Of a DNA stretch of 46,540 nt, positions 1-9,932 are shown in pieces (position 1 is the first letter of the stretch; each line of letters opens with the position of its first letter). The stretch spans positions 1 to 46,540 of the forward strand of contig VGSJ01000016.1 of the NCBI GenBank assembly GCA_016875015.1, given 5' to 3'. The notes below the pieces were generated by a model. That model saw nothing but the letters and a program-made list of their open reading frames with translations. It searched no databases and was not told the DNA's origin. This DNA comes from Deltaproteobacteria bacterium. GTDB taxonomy: Bacteria > Desulfobacterota > Desulfobaccia > Desulfobaccales > 0-14-0-80-60-11. The translations under genes were made by a program, and so were the position numbers.

Positions 1-60
1 CCAACTTCACCATGGACCTGATCCAGAAACAATTTCAACATTCCATCAGACTGGAGATAA

Positions 61-645
61 ATAAATGGAAGAAAGCCGCTTGATATCTGGATATCTAAAT
101 TTTACCCGTCGGTTTTGAGTTATTATACCGGCATGAGACAAGGCGAAATTCTTAATTTGACCTGGGGACAGGTGGACGTGAAGGAAGGGTTTATCAAGCT
201 GGAAGCGTGGGATACAAAAACCAGTGCTCCCCGCCTTGTGCCCCTTACCGGTGAACTGGTGGAGCTGTTCAAGGCCATGCCCAGGGGATTGCCGCCGGTG
301 AAGGTGTTTACCTATGCAGGGCGGCAAATCGGAGCTATTAAAAGAGGATTCACCACGGCCTACAAGGGGGCGGGGATAGAGGACTTCACCTTTCACGATT
401 TGAGACACACGGCAATCAATAACTGGCGGTTGCAGGGGCATGACTACTTTCGTATAATGGCGGCGACCGGCCATAAAACCATGACCGTTTTCAAGCGATA
501 TAACACCGTGAGTAAGGAAGAATTGAGAGCCTTGGTGGGAGAGAAAATCTTACGCATGGACACCTATATGGACACCATGGAATTTCTCAGGCCCGCAAAC
601 CCACGCCCCCGTAGCTCAGTTATGGATAGAGCAAGGGATTCCTAA
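61..645 (+). pseudogene. Tyrosine recombinase (integrase), catalytic C-terminal fragment
   Basis: This is the catalytic half of a phage or island integrase that would cut and rejoin DNA at a tRNA attachment site. The frame is open from 61; the only usable start is a TTG at 115. Counted from that TTG, the full catalytic set is visible: Arg8 (in GMRQGE), Lys35, His94-x-x-Arg97 (HDLRH), His120 (TGHK) and the nucleophile Tyr129 (FKRYN). The N-terminal arm and core-binding domains (about 200 residues) are missing: a TAA at 58-60 closes the frame upstream, so this is a truncated or frame-broken gene rather than a complete enzyme. The last 13 codons and the stop lie inside the downstream tRNA-Arg gene on the same strand, which marks that tRNA as the likely attachment site. 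The residues after about 145 look non-conserved and are partly tRNA-encoded. Confidence 0.82.
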
Positions 646-683
646 TCCCTGTGCCGCCCGTTCGAGTCGGGCCGGGGGCGCCA
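605..683 (+). tRNA. tRNA-Arg (anticodon CCU)
   Basis: The 7-bp acceptor stem GCCCCCG (605-611) pairs with CGGGGGC (673-679), followed by discriminator G and an encoded CCA (681-683). The D-arm contains TAGCTCAG, the anticodon arm is AGGGA-TTCCTAA-TCCCT with anticodon CCT, and the T-arm contains the GTTCGAGTC motif. It decodes AGG. The integrase fragment upstream reads into its 5' half and stops in the anticodon loop region (643-645). Confidence 0.95.
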
Positions 684-921
684 GTTATTTCAAGTGGTTA
701 GCTCAAATGCAGCCCTTCAAAAACACCCCAGGTTGCGGGGAGGTCGCAGGTAATGGCGCATAAACTTCATTTTGCTCCTGACGTTAATCTCCTGGGAACA
801 GCTACCGTTCCTGAACAATACGAACCCATAGGCTAACGGGATAAACAGCAGCAAAAAACCCGGAAATCAAGCATTCTCCTAGAAAAAAATTGAGCAATAA
901 TTATAAATCATTAAATGTACC
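684..921. other. Intergenic, nothing recognised
   Basis: AT-richer spacer between the tRNA and the convergent phosphodiesterase gene. I see no terminator with a T-run, no repeat of the tRNA 3' end and no convincing ORF. A 26-codon frame beginning near 754 has a GGAGG upstream but no recognisable features. Confidence 0.5.
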
Positions 922-1389
922 TCAAAGTTTCAAATTAACTAAGTCCGCATGCAGGGAAAAATTATCTATATGTAGGAAAGCTAGCGTTACCGGCAAGGTA
1001 AACCGCCGGGGCCCGGCGCTGCCGGGGTTCAGGTAGAGGACGCCGTTTTTGCGCTCCAGGCGGGGGGAGTGGGAGTGGCCGAAGATGACCGCGGCCAGGC
1101 CGGCGGCGGCGGGGTCCAGGTCCAGGGTGAACAGTTCGTGGAGGACGTAGAGGCGGAGGCCACCCACCTCCACCACCCGGGTGTGGGGGAGGTCAGCGGC
1201 CCAGTCGCCCCGGTCGGTGTTGCCCCTGACCGCGTGCACCGGGGCGATCCGCTCCAGATGGCGCAAAATCCGGGGGTCGCCGATGTCCCCGGCGTGGATG
1301 ATGAGCTCCACGCCCTTAAGGGCCTGGAGCGCCTGGGGGCGCAGCAACCCGTGGGTGTCGGAGATGACGCCGATAAGATGTTCAGTCAT
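922..1389 (-). CDS. YfcE/MJ0936-family metallophosphoesterase
   Basis: A 155-residue calcineurin-like phosphodiesterase; family members hydrolyse small phosphodiester or nucleotide substrates with two metal ions in the cytoplasm. Metal-binding motifs are in order: GVISDTHG near the N-terminus (D-x-H), HAGDIGD (GD), VRGNTD (GN-D), then LHE (residue pattern LHELF) and GHSHSP (GH-x-H), ending in the usual YLNPGSAG. That is the complete motif set of the YfcE group and the normal length. The start is the ATG at 1389, directly before the conserved ISDTHG strand; the open frame extends further upstream but there it overlaps the next gene and shows no homology. No clear Shine-Dalgarno precedes this ATG. 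It lies downstream of the small Cys protein on the same strand. The substrate cannot be told from sequence. Confidence 0.88.
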   Translation of the reverse strand: MTEHLIGVISDTHGLLRPQALQALKGVELIIHAGDIGDPRILRHLERIAPVHAVRGNTDRGDWAADLPHTRVVEVGGLRLYVLHELFTLDLDPAAAGLAAVIFGHSHSPRLERKNGVLYLNPGSAGPRRFTLPVTLAFLHIDNFSLHADLVNLKL

Positions 1390-1475
1390 AAAAGGAGGGT
1401 GGGGCAGGCCCCAGTATGACCCGACTAGCCTGGGAAAAGCTGAAACCACCCGCCGGCCTTCCCGGGGCCCGGGGG

Positions 1476-1688
1476 CTAATTCTTTTGATAAATGAGCTTG
1501 ACCAGCCGGCCCAGGTCTTCCAGGCTCATCCGGTTCTGGGCGTACATCTGGGTCGCCTTCACCAGGGAGGAGAGGAGCAGCAGGCCCCCTGCGGCATTCT
1601 CCTGTTGTTTCCGCAACTTCTGATCGTGACCGGCCAGAAATTTGGCCCTCTTGGTTTCCTCTCCGCAACCGCAGGCGCACTCAGGCAT
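1476..1688 (-). CDS. Small Cys-rich conserved hypothetical protein
   Basis: A 70-residue protein of unknown function. The N-terminus carries C-x-C-x-C (PECACGCGEE) followed by FLAGHDQKLR, a pattern that looks like a small metal-binding knuckle; the remainder is predicted helical with many Leu and Lys residues. The ATG at 1688 has a good ribosome site, GAGGAG, about 8 bases upstream, which supports it as a real gene. It sits 86 bases upstream of the phosphodiesterase gene on the same strand. I do not recognise a specific function. Confidence 0.65.
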   Translation of the reverse strand: MPECACGCGEETKRAKFLAGHDQKLRKQQENAAGGLLLLSSLVKATQMYAQNRMSLEDLGRLVKLIYQKN

Positions 1689-1900
1689 CGCATTCTCCTC
1701 TTCGGCTCAGATTAGCTTCCCAGGGATCAAGTGTCTAATTACCTTAATTCTTAAGGCAATTACGCCTTCAGCATACTAATCTTTCTGGAAAATTTCAAGT
1801 TTTTAGATTTCTTAAGGGGCATCATTGGGAGAAGGCTGGGCCGAGAGGGCAGGGCAGGGGGCCGGTTTTATTGTCGGCCTAAGAGCAATTTACCTTAAGA

Positions 1901-3442
1901 TTATAACCCGTTTCGCCTTTTTGTCGCTTCGCCTTTTCCCCATCTCTCACAGACCGGGGGCAGGAGGGACTCGCCGTGGGAGGCGGAGCAGACATCGTCT
2001 TCGAAGCAGGTCTTGGAGAAGTCTGACTCCAAGGACACGGGGTAGTCGCCCGTAAAGCAGGAGAGGCAGAAATCCTGGTGGGTTAAATGGGTGGCCTCCA
2101 CCAGCCCTTCCAGGCTCAGGTAGCCCAGGTAATCCAGGCCTAAAAAGTCGCGGATCTGATCGATTTCCTGCTGGGAGGCGATGAGTTCCCCTTTGCTGGA
2201 AAAATCGATGCCGTAGTAGCAGGGGAAACGGTGGGGCGGGCAGCTCACCACCATGCTCACTTCCCTGGCGCCGGCTTCCCGCAAGGATTTGACCCGGGAT
2301 CGCGTGGTAGTGCCCCGGATGATGGAGTCTTCGATCACCACCACCCGTTGGCCCCTGAGGATGTCCCGCACCGGGTTGAGTTTGATCCGGACGGAGAAAT
2401 CCCGCATGCTCTGGGAGGGCTGGATGAAGGTGCGGCCCACGTAATGATTACGGATGACCCCCATTTCAAAGGGGATGCCGGTGGCCGCGGCGTAGCCCAG
2501 GGCGGCGTAGGTGCCGGAGTCGGGGAAGGGCATTACCAGGTCGGCCGTCAGGGGGTGTTCCCGGGCCAGGGCGGCGCCCAGGCGCTTGCGCACCAGGTAA
2601 ACGCTCTGGCCGAAGATCAGGCTGTCCGGCCGGGCGAAATAGACGTATTCGAAGATGCAGTAACGGGGCGGCGCCGGCGGGAAGGGCTTGTGGGAATGGA
2701 GCCCGTTTTTGTCCATGACCACGATCTCGCCCGGTTCCACCTCCCGCCAGTAATCCGCCTGCACCAGGTCCAGGGCGCAGGACTCGGAGGCCACCACCCA
2801 GGCGCCGTTCAACTGCCCCAGGCACAGGGGCCGGAAGCCGTGGGGGTCCCGGGCGGCGATGACCTGGTCGGCGGTGGACAGCACCAGGGAATAGGAACCC
2901 TTGACTTCGGCCAGGGCCGCGGCCAGGGAGTCGATCAAATCGATGAGGTTGCCCCGGCGGTGCCGGGCCATGAGGTGGACGATGACCTCGGTGTCCATGG
3001 TGGACTGGAAGATGGAGCCCTCCGCCTCCAGGCGGCAGCGGATGGCCCGGGCGTTGGTGAGGGTGCCGTTGTGGCCGATGGCGATCATCAAACCGCCGTG
3101 CTGCACCACGAAGGGCTGGGCGTTGATGAGCATGGTGGAGCCGGTGGTGGAATAGCGCACATGGCCGATGGCCAGATGCCCCGGCAGCTCATCCAGGACC
3201 GCGGGGTTGAAGACCTCGGGCACCAGCCCCAGACCCCGGTGCATGCGGACCCGGGCGCCGTCGGCGGCGACGATGCCGCAGGACTCCTGGCCCCGGTGCT
3301 GGAGGGCGTAAAGGCCGAAAAAGGTGATGCGGGCCGCGTCGGGGTGCCCGTAGATGCCGAAGACGCCGCAGTGTTCTCGGGGTTTGTCGTCCTGCTGGAC
3401 GACATCGTTTTCCGTTTTCCGTTTTCCGTTTTCCGTTTTCAC
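1901..3442 (-). CDS. purF: Amidophosphoribosyltransferase (purine synthesis)
   Basis: PurF catalyses the first committed step of de novo purine synthesis, making phosphoribosylamine from PRPP and glutamine. The N-terminal class II glutaminase begins at the Cys of EHCGVFGIYG, which becomes the catalytic N-terminus after propeptide removal. Downstream are the glutaminase strands (HVRYSTTG, GHNGTL) and the PRPP-binding loop VVVIEDSIIRGTT. Cysteines in FPCYYG and FCLSCFTG match the iron-sulfur ligands of the Bacillus-type enzyme. Length is normal (about 513 residues from the chosen start). I chose the GTG at 3442, giving a 24-residue propeptide; an ATG at 3517 also opens the frame but that extension is made from REP palindromes and a GAAAACGG-type tandem repeat. 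The propeptide itself is still partly translated from that tandem repeat, so the start is uncertain. Confidence 0.93.
   Translation of the reverse strand: MKTENGKRKTENDVVQQDDKPREHCGVFGIYGHPDAARITFFGLYALQHRGQESCGIVAADGARVRMHRGLGLVPEVFNPAVLDELPGHLAIGHVRYSTTGSTMLINAQPFVVQHGGLMIAIGHNGTLTNARAIRCRLEAEGSIFQSTMDTEVIVHLMARHRRGNLIDLIDSLAAALAEVKGSYSLVLSTADQVIAARDPHGFRPLCLGQLNGAWVVASESCALDLVQADYWREVEPGEIVVMDKNGLHSHKPFPPAPPRYCIFEYVYFARPDSLIFGQSVYLVRKRLGAALAREHPLTADLVMPFPDSGTYAALGYAAATGIPFEMGVIRNHYVGRTFIQPSQSMRDFSVRIKLNPVRDILRGQRVVVIEDSIIRGTTTRSRVKSLREAGAREVSMVVSCPPHRFPCYYGIDFSSKGELIASQQEIDQIRDFLGLDYLGYLSLEGLVEATHLTHQDFCLSCFTGDYPVSLESDFSKTCFEDDVCSASHGESLLPPVCERWGKGEATKRRNGL
3402..3441. repeat. TTTTCCG tandem tract at the purF 5' end
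   Basis: Four to five copies of a TTTTCCG unit (GAAAACG on the purF strand) cover the first codons of purF. Related A-rich tracts sit at the 5' ends of the helicase fusion (21433-21461) and of the siroheme decarboxylase gene (26362-26395). Confidence 0.75.
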
Positions 3443-3475
3443 TTTAAACCCTTGCCCGACCGGCGAAAAGGTTGG

Positions 3476-3536
3476 GTAGCCGCAGGCTTCAGCCTGCCCA
3501 AAAAGCACTGGTAGCACAGGCTTTCCAGCCTGTGCT
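3476..3536 (+). repeat. Two REP palindromes with GTAG heads
   Basis: Two short imperfect palindromes each begin with GTAG: 3476-3497 (arms GCAGGCT/AGCCTGC) and 3511-3536 (arms GCACAGGCT/AGCCTGTGC). The GTAG head plus small hairpin is the classic layout of REP elements recognised by RAYT proteins. The last base of the second REP is the first base of the stop triplet of the RelE-like gene on the opposite strand. Confidence 0.85.
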
Positions 3537-3805
3537 CAATGGCCATGTTTGTATACATCTCCACGGGGCCTGATTTCGTAAATTCTAACTTCCTTCAGGG
3601 GTTCATCGACCTTATAGAGAATCCGCCAGCCGCCTACCTGGTATCTAAAGCAATCCGGTTTGCCTTTGAGTCTCTGAATGTTGGCGCCATACTTCGGGTT
3701 GTCTTCTAATTCAATGATACAGCGATCCGTTGCTGCCCTGAGTTTATAGGTTAATTTTTGGTAAACTCTCAGGGCCGGGCGGGTCAAGACCACATTATAC
3801 GGCAT
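3536..3805 (-). CDS. RelE/ParE-family toxin
   Basis: An 89-residue toxin of the RelE/ParE superfamily; relatives are mRNA-cleaving ribosome-dependent RNases or gyrase poisons. Seen here: N-terminal MPYNVVLTRPALR, the helical YQKLTYKLRAATDRCIIELEDNP region, then LKGKPDCFRYQVGGWRIL and YKV, and the terminal strand VRIYEIRPRGDVYK. The Arg in WRIL and the basic C-terminus are the residues normally used for RNA cleavage in RelE. The chosen ATG at 3805 begins at the family's usual N-terminus; the longer frame upstream lies in the antitoxin gene. It overlaps the antitoxin by 11 bases, typical of a coupled pair. The stop codon is shared with a REP palindrome, so the REP may have replaced the original 3' end. 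Confidence 0.85.
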   Translation of the reverse strand: MPYNVVLTRPALRVYQKLTYKLRAATDRCIIELEDNPKYGANIQRLKGKPDCFRYQVGGWRILYKVDEPLKEVRIYEIRPRGDVYKHGH

Positions 3806-4001
3806 CAGTCTTGATATCCCGCCATCTGACGTATTCGCCTTTGGCGTAAGCCTCTTCCCCCTGGGCGATGGCCTTGAGCTCGCCTTCGGTGGGCTCAACT
3901 TCTTCCGGCTCCTGGATAAATTGAATGTACTCCAGGACCCCTTCCAGGGCATCATCGGAGAGGGTATCCAGGTTTTTGATAATCTCGTCGCGGAGGTTCA
4001 T
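3795..4001 (-). CDS. Antitoxin partner of the RelE-like toxin
   Basis: A 68-residue acidic protein immediately upstream of, and overlapping, the RelE-like toxin gene. The sequence is helical with an EYIQFIQEPEEVEPTEGE stretch that resembles the hinge plus disordered toxin-binding tail of small type II antitoxins, and ends WRDIKTDAV. No clear DNA-binding domain can be assigned by eye. Its role as antitoxin is inferred from size, charge, order (antitoxin first) and the 11-base overlap. Confidence 0.75.
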   Translation of the reverse strand: MNLRDEIIKNLDTLSDDALEGVLEYIQFIQEPEEVEPTEGELKAIAQGEEAYAKGEYVRWRDIKTDAV

Positions 4002-4051
4002 AGCCGATACTCCCCTAGGGCTGTCCAGGATTAATGTACGGTTATATTTTA

Positions 4052-4219
4052 CTACGCAACCGGCAATTCATACAAGACCTTGCCGCGGTCCAGGGTTTCC
4101 ACATCTGAATCAGGGGTGGGATTGCCAGAGGCATAGGAACCGAACCGGATAATCCGCTCCGGTTGGAATTCTTGGACAGTGCGGTCGCATAAGTCCCGGA
4201 TGGTTTGTTCGTCAACCAT
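4052..4219 (-). pseudogene. Minimal nucleotidyltransferase (MNT) with internal deletion
   Basis: A 55-residue remnant. The N-terminal half is a normal MNT: MVDEQTIRDLCDR, then ERIIRFGSYASG and PTPDSDV, the G-S-x(n)-D-x-D nucleotide and metal site. After SDV the sequence jumps straight to ETLDRGKVLYELPVA, which resembles the extreme C-terminus of these proteins, so roughly 40 residues, including the third catalytic acidic strand, appear to be deleted in frame. The second Asp of the DxD is replaced by Glu at the junction. No HEPN partner follows. It sits between RelBE and VapBC and is presumably inactive. Confidence 0.75.
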
Positions 4220-4277
4220 GGCAAGTATTTTTAATACAGGGTGGGCATGGCAAGCCTTTATTGGTACGCAAGGCGCA

Positions 4278-4673
4278 CTACATAACTTCTTCCAAGGTCT
4301 TGCGGCCCCGGGGAGTGCGGTCAAAATCGCGGTCGAAACTCAACAGTTCTAAGTTGAATTTCTCGGCGGCTACATACTGATAGGAATCATCAAAATCGAG
4401 GCCAAAGGCTTGGGCAACTTCGCTTACTTTCGCCATATCCTCCACCCCTAGTCGCAGTAGGCCGATGACTTCCGAGAGGAACAAGTCTTTCACTGATCGG
4501 AGAAAGAGATCAAAGCGCTTCAGCCTTAAGAGAATAATCCCTATCGAATAAAGGGAAAATTCAGAGATATGGAGGCTGTCCGGCGCAGCCTGGTTGAGGA
4601 ACGCGGCGACCTGGTCGGCGTAGTCTTGATCGAGGAGAAGTTCCAGAATGATATTGGTGTCCAGGAGATACAT
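4278..4673 (-). CDS. PIN-domain toxin (VapC-like)
   Basis: A 131-residue PIN-domain RNase, the toxin of a VapBC pair. The N-terminal YLLDTNIILELL supplies the first catalytic Asp; ISEFSLYSIG carries the conserved Glu; the DFDDSYQYVAAEK region supplies the late Asp cluster and LLSFDRDFDRTPRG the last Asp. These four acidic positions bind the metal ions used to cleave RNA. The ATG at 4673 overlaps the antitoxin stop by one base in a TGATG junction, which indicates translational coupling and decides the start over the in-frame ATG further upstream. Confidence 0.87.
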   Translation of the reverse strand: MYLLDTNIILELLLDQDYADQVAAFLNQAAPDSLHISEFSLYSIGIILLRLKRFDLFLRSVKDLFLSEVIGLLRLGVEDMAKVSEVAQAFGLDFDDSYQYVAAEKFNLELLSFDRDFDRTPRGRKTLEEVM

Positions 4674-4888
4674 CAATCTCCCCACCATTCTTGAGCCTTA
4701 TGTTGGAGCTCCACTGAAGTGTATCGGTCTCGCAAATCCCGCAAGCCGCCGCGCCAGTCCAATTTTAAGGCTGCTTTTTTCTTGCGAGACCGCTTGGACA
4801 GGAGAGATTCCAGGAAATCCTCGGCGGCGCGGTGCAATTCGGGCGGCAGTTCCTTGACTAATTGCTCAAGCCGGGTCATTTTGTTCAC
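4673..4888 (-). CDS. DUF2281/VapB-type antitoxin
   Basis: A 71-residue antitoxin directly upstream of the PIN toxin. The sequence starts with a helical MTRLEQLVKELPPELHRAAEDFLESLL segment, then a basic RKKKA patch and LDWRGGLRDL, and ends with the toxin-binding tail containing SVELQHKAQEWW. This PPEL...FLESLL...L-x-W-x-G-x-L...ELQ layout is that of DUF2281-type antitoxins. Its TGA overlaps the toxin ATG. It likely autoregulates the operon, but I see no clear operator. Confidence 0.83.
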   Translation of the reverse strand: MNKMTRLEQLVKELPPELHRAAEDFLESLLSKRSRKKKAALKLDWRGGLRDLRDRYTSVELQHKAQEWWGD

Positions 4889-4965
4889 CTTTAATTTATA
4901 TTACCAGATTTGCTGGAAATTTTCTATGTAACCGACGTCCAAGGTATGCATTACCCGTAAAAATT

Positions 4966-5100
4966 GGTGCGCGGAGCGCACCCTACATTACTGAAAATCC
5001 TGAACGATGCGGTTACATAGGCCCTGGATGGTCTGTTTGCATATCATGGAAAAATTTTTTACAGTGGGCAAGGCCCCCCCATTGGTGGTGTGCAGTGCGC
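4966..5100. repeat. REP palindrome and second MNT-gene remnant
   Basis: 4966-4986 is a GTAG-headed REP in reverse orientation (GGTGCGC...GCGCACC then CTAC). Immediately after, about 5003-5085 resembles 4185-4260, the 5' part of the broken MNT gene and its leader: GCGGTTACATAGGCCCTGGA here against GCGGTCGCATAAGTCCCGGA there, then similar ATCATGG/ACCATGG and GTGGGCA words. It is a second, more decayed copy of the same 5' segment. Confidence 0.6.
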
Positions 5101-5115
5101 ACAAATTTATTAACG

Positions 5116-5679
5116 TTAGCTATCCCTTTTTATTAGAAGACACCATCGATCATTTTTCGGTCCAAAAGAAAATCTCTCACTCTCTTTATCAATCCATTTT
5201 CGTTTAATTTGTAAATTTGGCTTAAAGCCATCTGATTCTAAATGAATGACATTTTCATTTAAACCTCGAATAGATTTCCGATAAAGGGGATCAAATAATA
5301 AAATATAATCATCTTCGATATCCATTGCTAACATAAAATGATCTTCTTTTTTGAAATAACAAATAGCCACACCTGAATTCTTTAGACGTTTATAAATTTT
5401 ACTATCCTTACCGCAATGAACTTCTTTACCTTCAATAATATCAATGCTAAGAGTAAATTTTGGGGTTTTAAGTCTATTTTCTTGAAAAAATTCTCCCAAA
5501 AATTCCAAGGCGTAGGTGCTGGTTCCCATACACTTAGCGTAATCAAGAGTATAGCGATAAATGTAATCTATCGCCATCGGAGGAATAGATTTTTTATCAA
5601 ATAGATAGGTAATTGCATTGAGAAACGTTGTAGGGCCACAATCTCTTTCAGAGGCTTGATATCTTAAAGGCGTTTTCAT
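5116..5679 (-). CDS. Peptidase C39-like papain-fold protein
   Basis: A 187-residue protein resembling the C39-like cysteine peptidase fold (relatives trim leader peptides or process bacteriocins). The catalytic triad is visible: Cys14 in ERDCGPTTFLNAI, His114 in EDHFMLAMD and Asp130 in LLFDPLY. No ABC transporter domain is attached and there is no signal peptide or membrane segment, so a cytoplasmic role is likely. The gene is distinctly AT-rich compared with its neighbours, with ATT, AAA and TTT codons dominating, which suggests recent transfer. The ATG at 5679 is preceded by AAAAAGAGGTGAGTT, a good ribosome site. No obvious peptide substrate gene or transporter is adjacent. Function in the cell is unknown. 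Confidence 0.78.
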   Translation of the reverse strand: MKTPLRYQASERDCGPTTFLNAITYLFDKKSIPPMAIDYIYRYTLDYAKCMGTSTYALEFLGEFFQENRLKTPKFTLSIDIIEGKEVHCGKDSKIYKRLKNSGVAICYFKKEDHFMLAMDIEDDYILLFDPLYRKSIRGLNENVIHLESDGFKPNLQIKRKWIDKESERFSFGPKNDRWCLLIKRDS

Positions 5680-5741
5680 TTAACTCACCTCTTTTTCAGG
5701 ATTATTTCTTGAGGGCGAATAGCGTCCGGGGTGACTCGGGT

Positions 5742-6050
5742 CTATGAAGTTCGTCCGGCCCGTCCCTCCAGCCATTTCTTGAACGAACCTTGACTCTCAC
5801 CGGAAGGTTTTCCAGTTAGCAAGCCCTCAACGCTGATGTCTTCGTCCAGACCCTCCCAATGAATTCCGTGTCCTTTGCCAATGAGCCGCCAGTTCTGGCG
5901 TTCCTTCGGAGTGGCGCAGGCCAGTCTGGGATACCACGCTAAGGGCACTGAGAGGGTGCGTCCATCACTGAGTTCCACGGTCAGGCTATCTTCACTAATG
6001 GTAAGATTCTCCACATTGGGCAAATGTAATTCAACCGCTGAAATAGGCAT
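5742..6050 (-). CDS. DUF2442 domain protein
   Basis: A 102-residue protein with the DUF2442 core: VELHLPNVENLTI, then SLTVELSDGRTLSVPLAWYPRLACATPKER, followed by WRLIGKGHGIHWEGLDEDISVEGLL. DUF2442 proteins are small DNA-associated or antitoxin-like partners, often beside DUF4160. The ATG at 6050 starts at the domain border; the longer frame upstream lies in the next gene. It overlaps the DUF4160 gene by 20 bases. The C-terminal tail GSFKKWLEGRAGRTS looks unstructured. Confidence 0.85.
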   Translation of the reverse strand: MPISAVELHLPNVENLTISEDSLTVELSDGRTLSVPLAWYPRLACATPKERQNWRLIGKGHGIHWEGLDEDISVEGLLTGKPSGESQGSFKKWLEGRAGRTS

Positions 6051-6267
6051 TCCACGCCTCCATGAGGTGTATCCGTTGTTCTTGGATGATGCTCTCAATA
6101 CGACGGATTTCGACACGGCTAAAGCCAATACTGTATTGCAATCGAATCGGATCAAGCCAAAATTTGATCAGTTTATCGTCTCGGTCCACGTGAATATGCG
6201 GCGGTTCACTCCGATCAGTAGCATAGAAGAAAAAACGATACGGGCCTGTTCTAAGAACCGTAGGCAT
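6031..6267 (-). CDS. DUF4160 domain protein
   Basis: A 78-residue DUF4160 protein: MPTVLRTGPYRFFFYATDRSEPPHIHVDRDDKLIKFWLDP, with the hallmark YRFFFYA-x-D...EPPHIHV stretch, then VEIRRIESIIQEQRIHLMEAWNAYF. It is the upstream partner of DUF2442 and the pair recurs in many genomes, with features of a toxin-antitoxin module (tiny size, overlap, patchy spread). Which partner is toxic, if either, is not established here. Confidence 0.86.
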   Translation of the reverse strand: MPTVLRTGPYRFFFYATDRSEPPHIHVDRDDKLIKFWLDPIRLQYSIGFSRVEIRRIESIIQEQRIHLMEAWNAYFSG

Positions 6268-6323
6268 TTCAGATCCTTATAATAGATAATGGGGCTATCA
6301 GCGTCAAGCAGAGGTCGAAATCT

Positions 6324-9587
<3,264 letters not shown>

Positions 9588-9932
9588 TTTTCGTTGATAA
9601 TCGGAGCGCCGGCCAGAACGGATATCTCGGCCCTGCCCCAATGTTCCTTTCTCTTATCCGTAACCATAAAGGCGCCCTCACCGGCGCAGTTTATGCGGGT
9701 TTATTCAGATCTCCCAGCTGGGGCCGGCGAGGTGCCCCGGCAGGTAGAGCGCCTGGGAGAGGTCTCATCAATAGTATGCTTTTGCTCCTATCAAGGCCAG
9801 GAGATTTTTCCTTTTCCCGGCCCGGCCAAGGCCTCCGGGAGGGCATCCGGCCCCCTGCGGTCAGGCGCCCTCCCGGTCGTTCTCAACCCTCGGCCGGTCA
9901 AACGTTCAGGCCCAGCTTCGAAAGCCCGGGGC
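9588..9932. other. Intergenic gap before carB, no gene seen
   Basis: About 345 bases between the FecR-domain gene and carB. Open frames here have no start signals or recognisable residues. A possible minus-strand -35/-10 near 9770-9795 (TTGATA and TACTAT) has poor spacing and I do not call it a promoter. Confidence 0.4.

Noticed and set aside
2231-3514. Long plus-strand frame opposite purF (427 codons)
   Set aside because: It is the antisense shadow of purF: Gly, His and Val rich with no family features, caused by GC-rich codon bias on the other strand.
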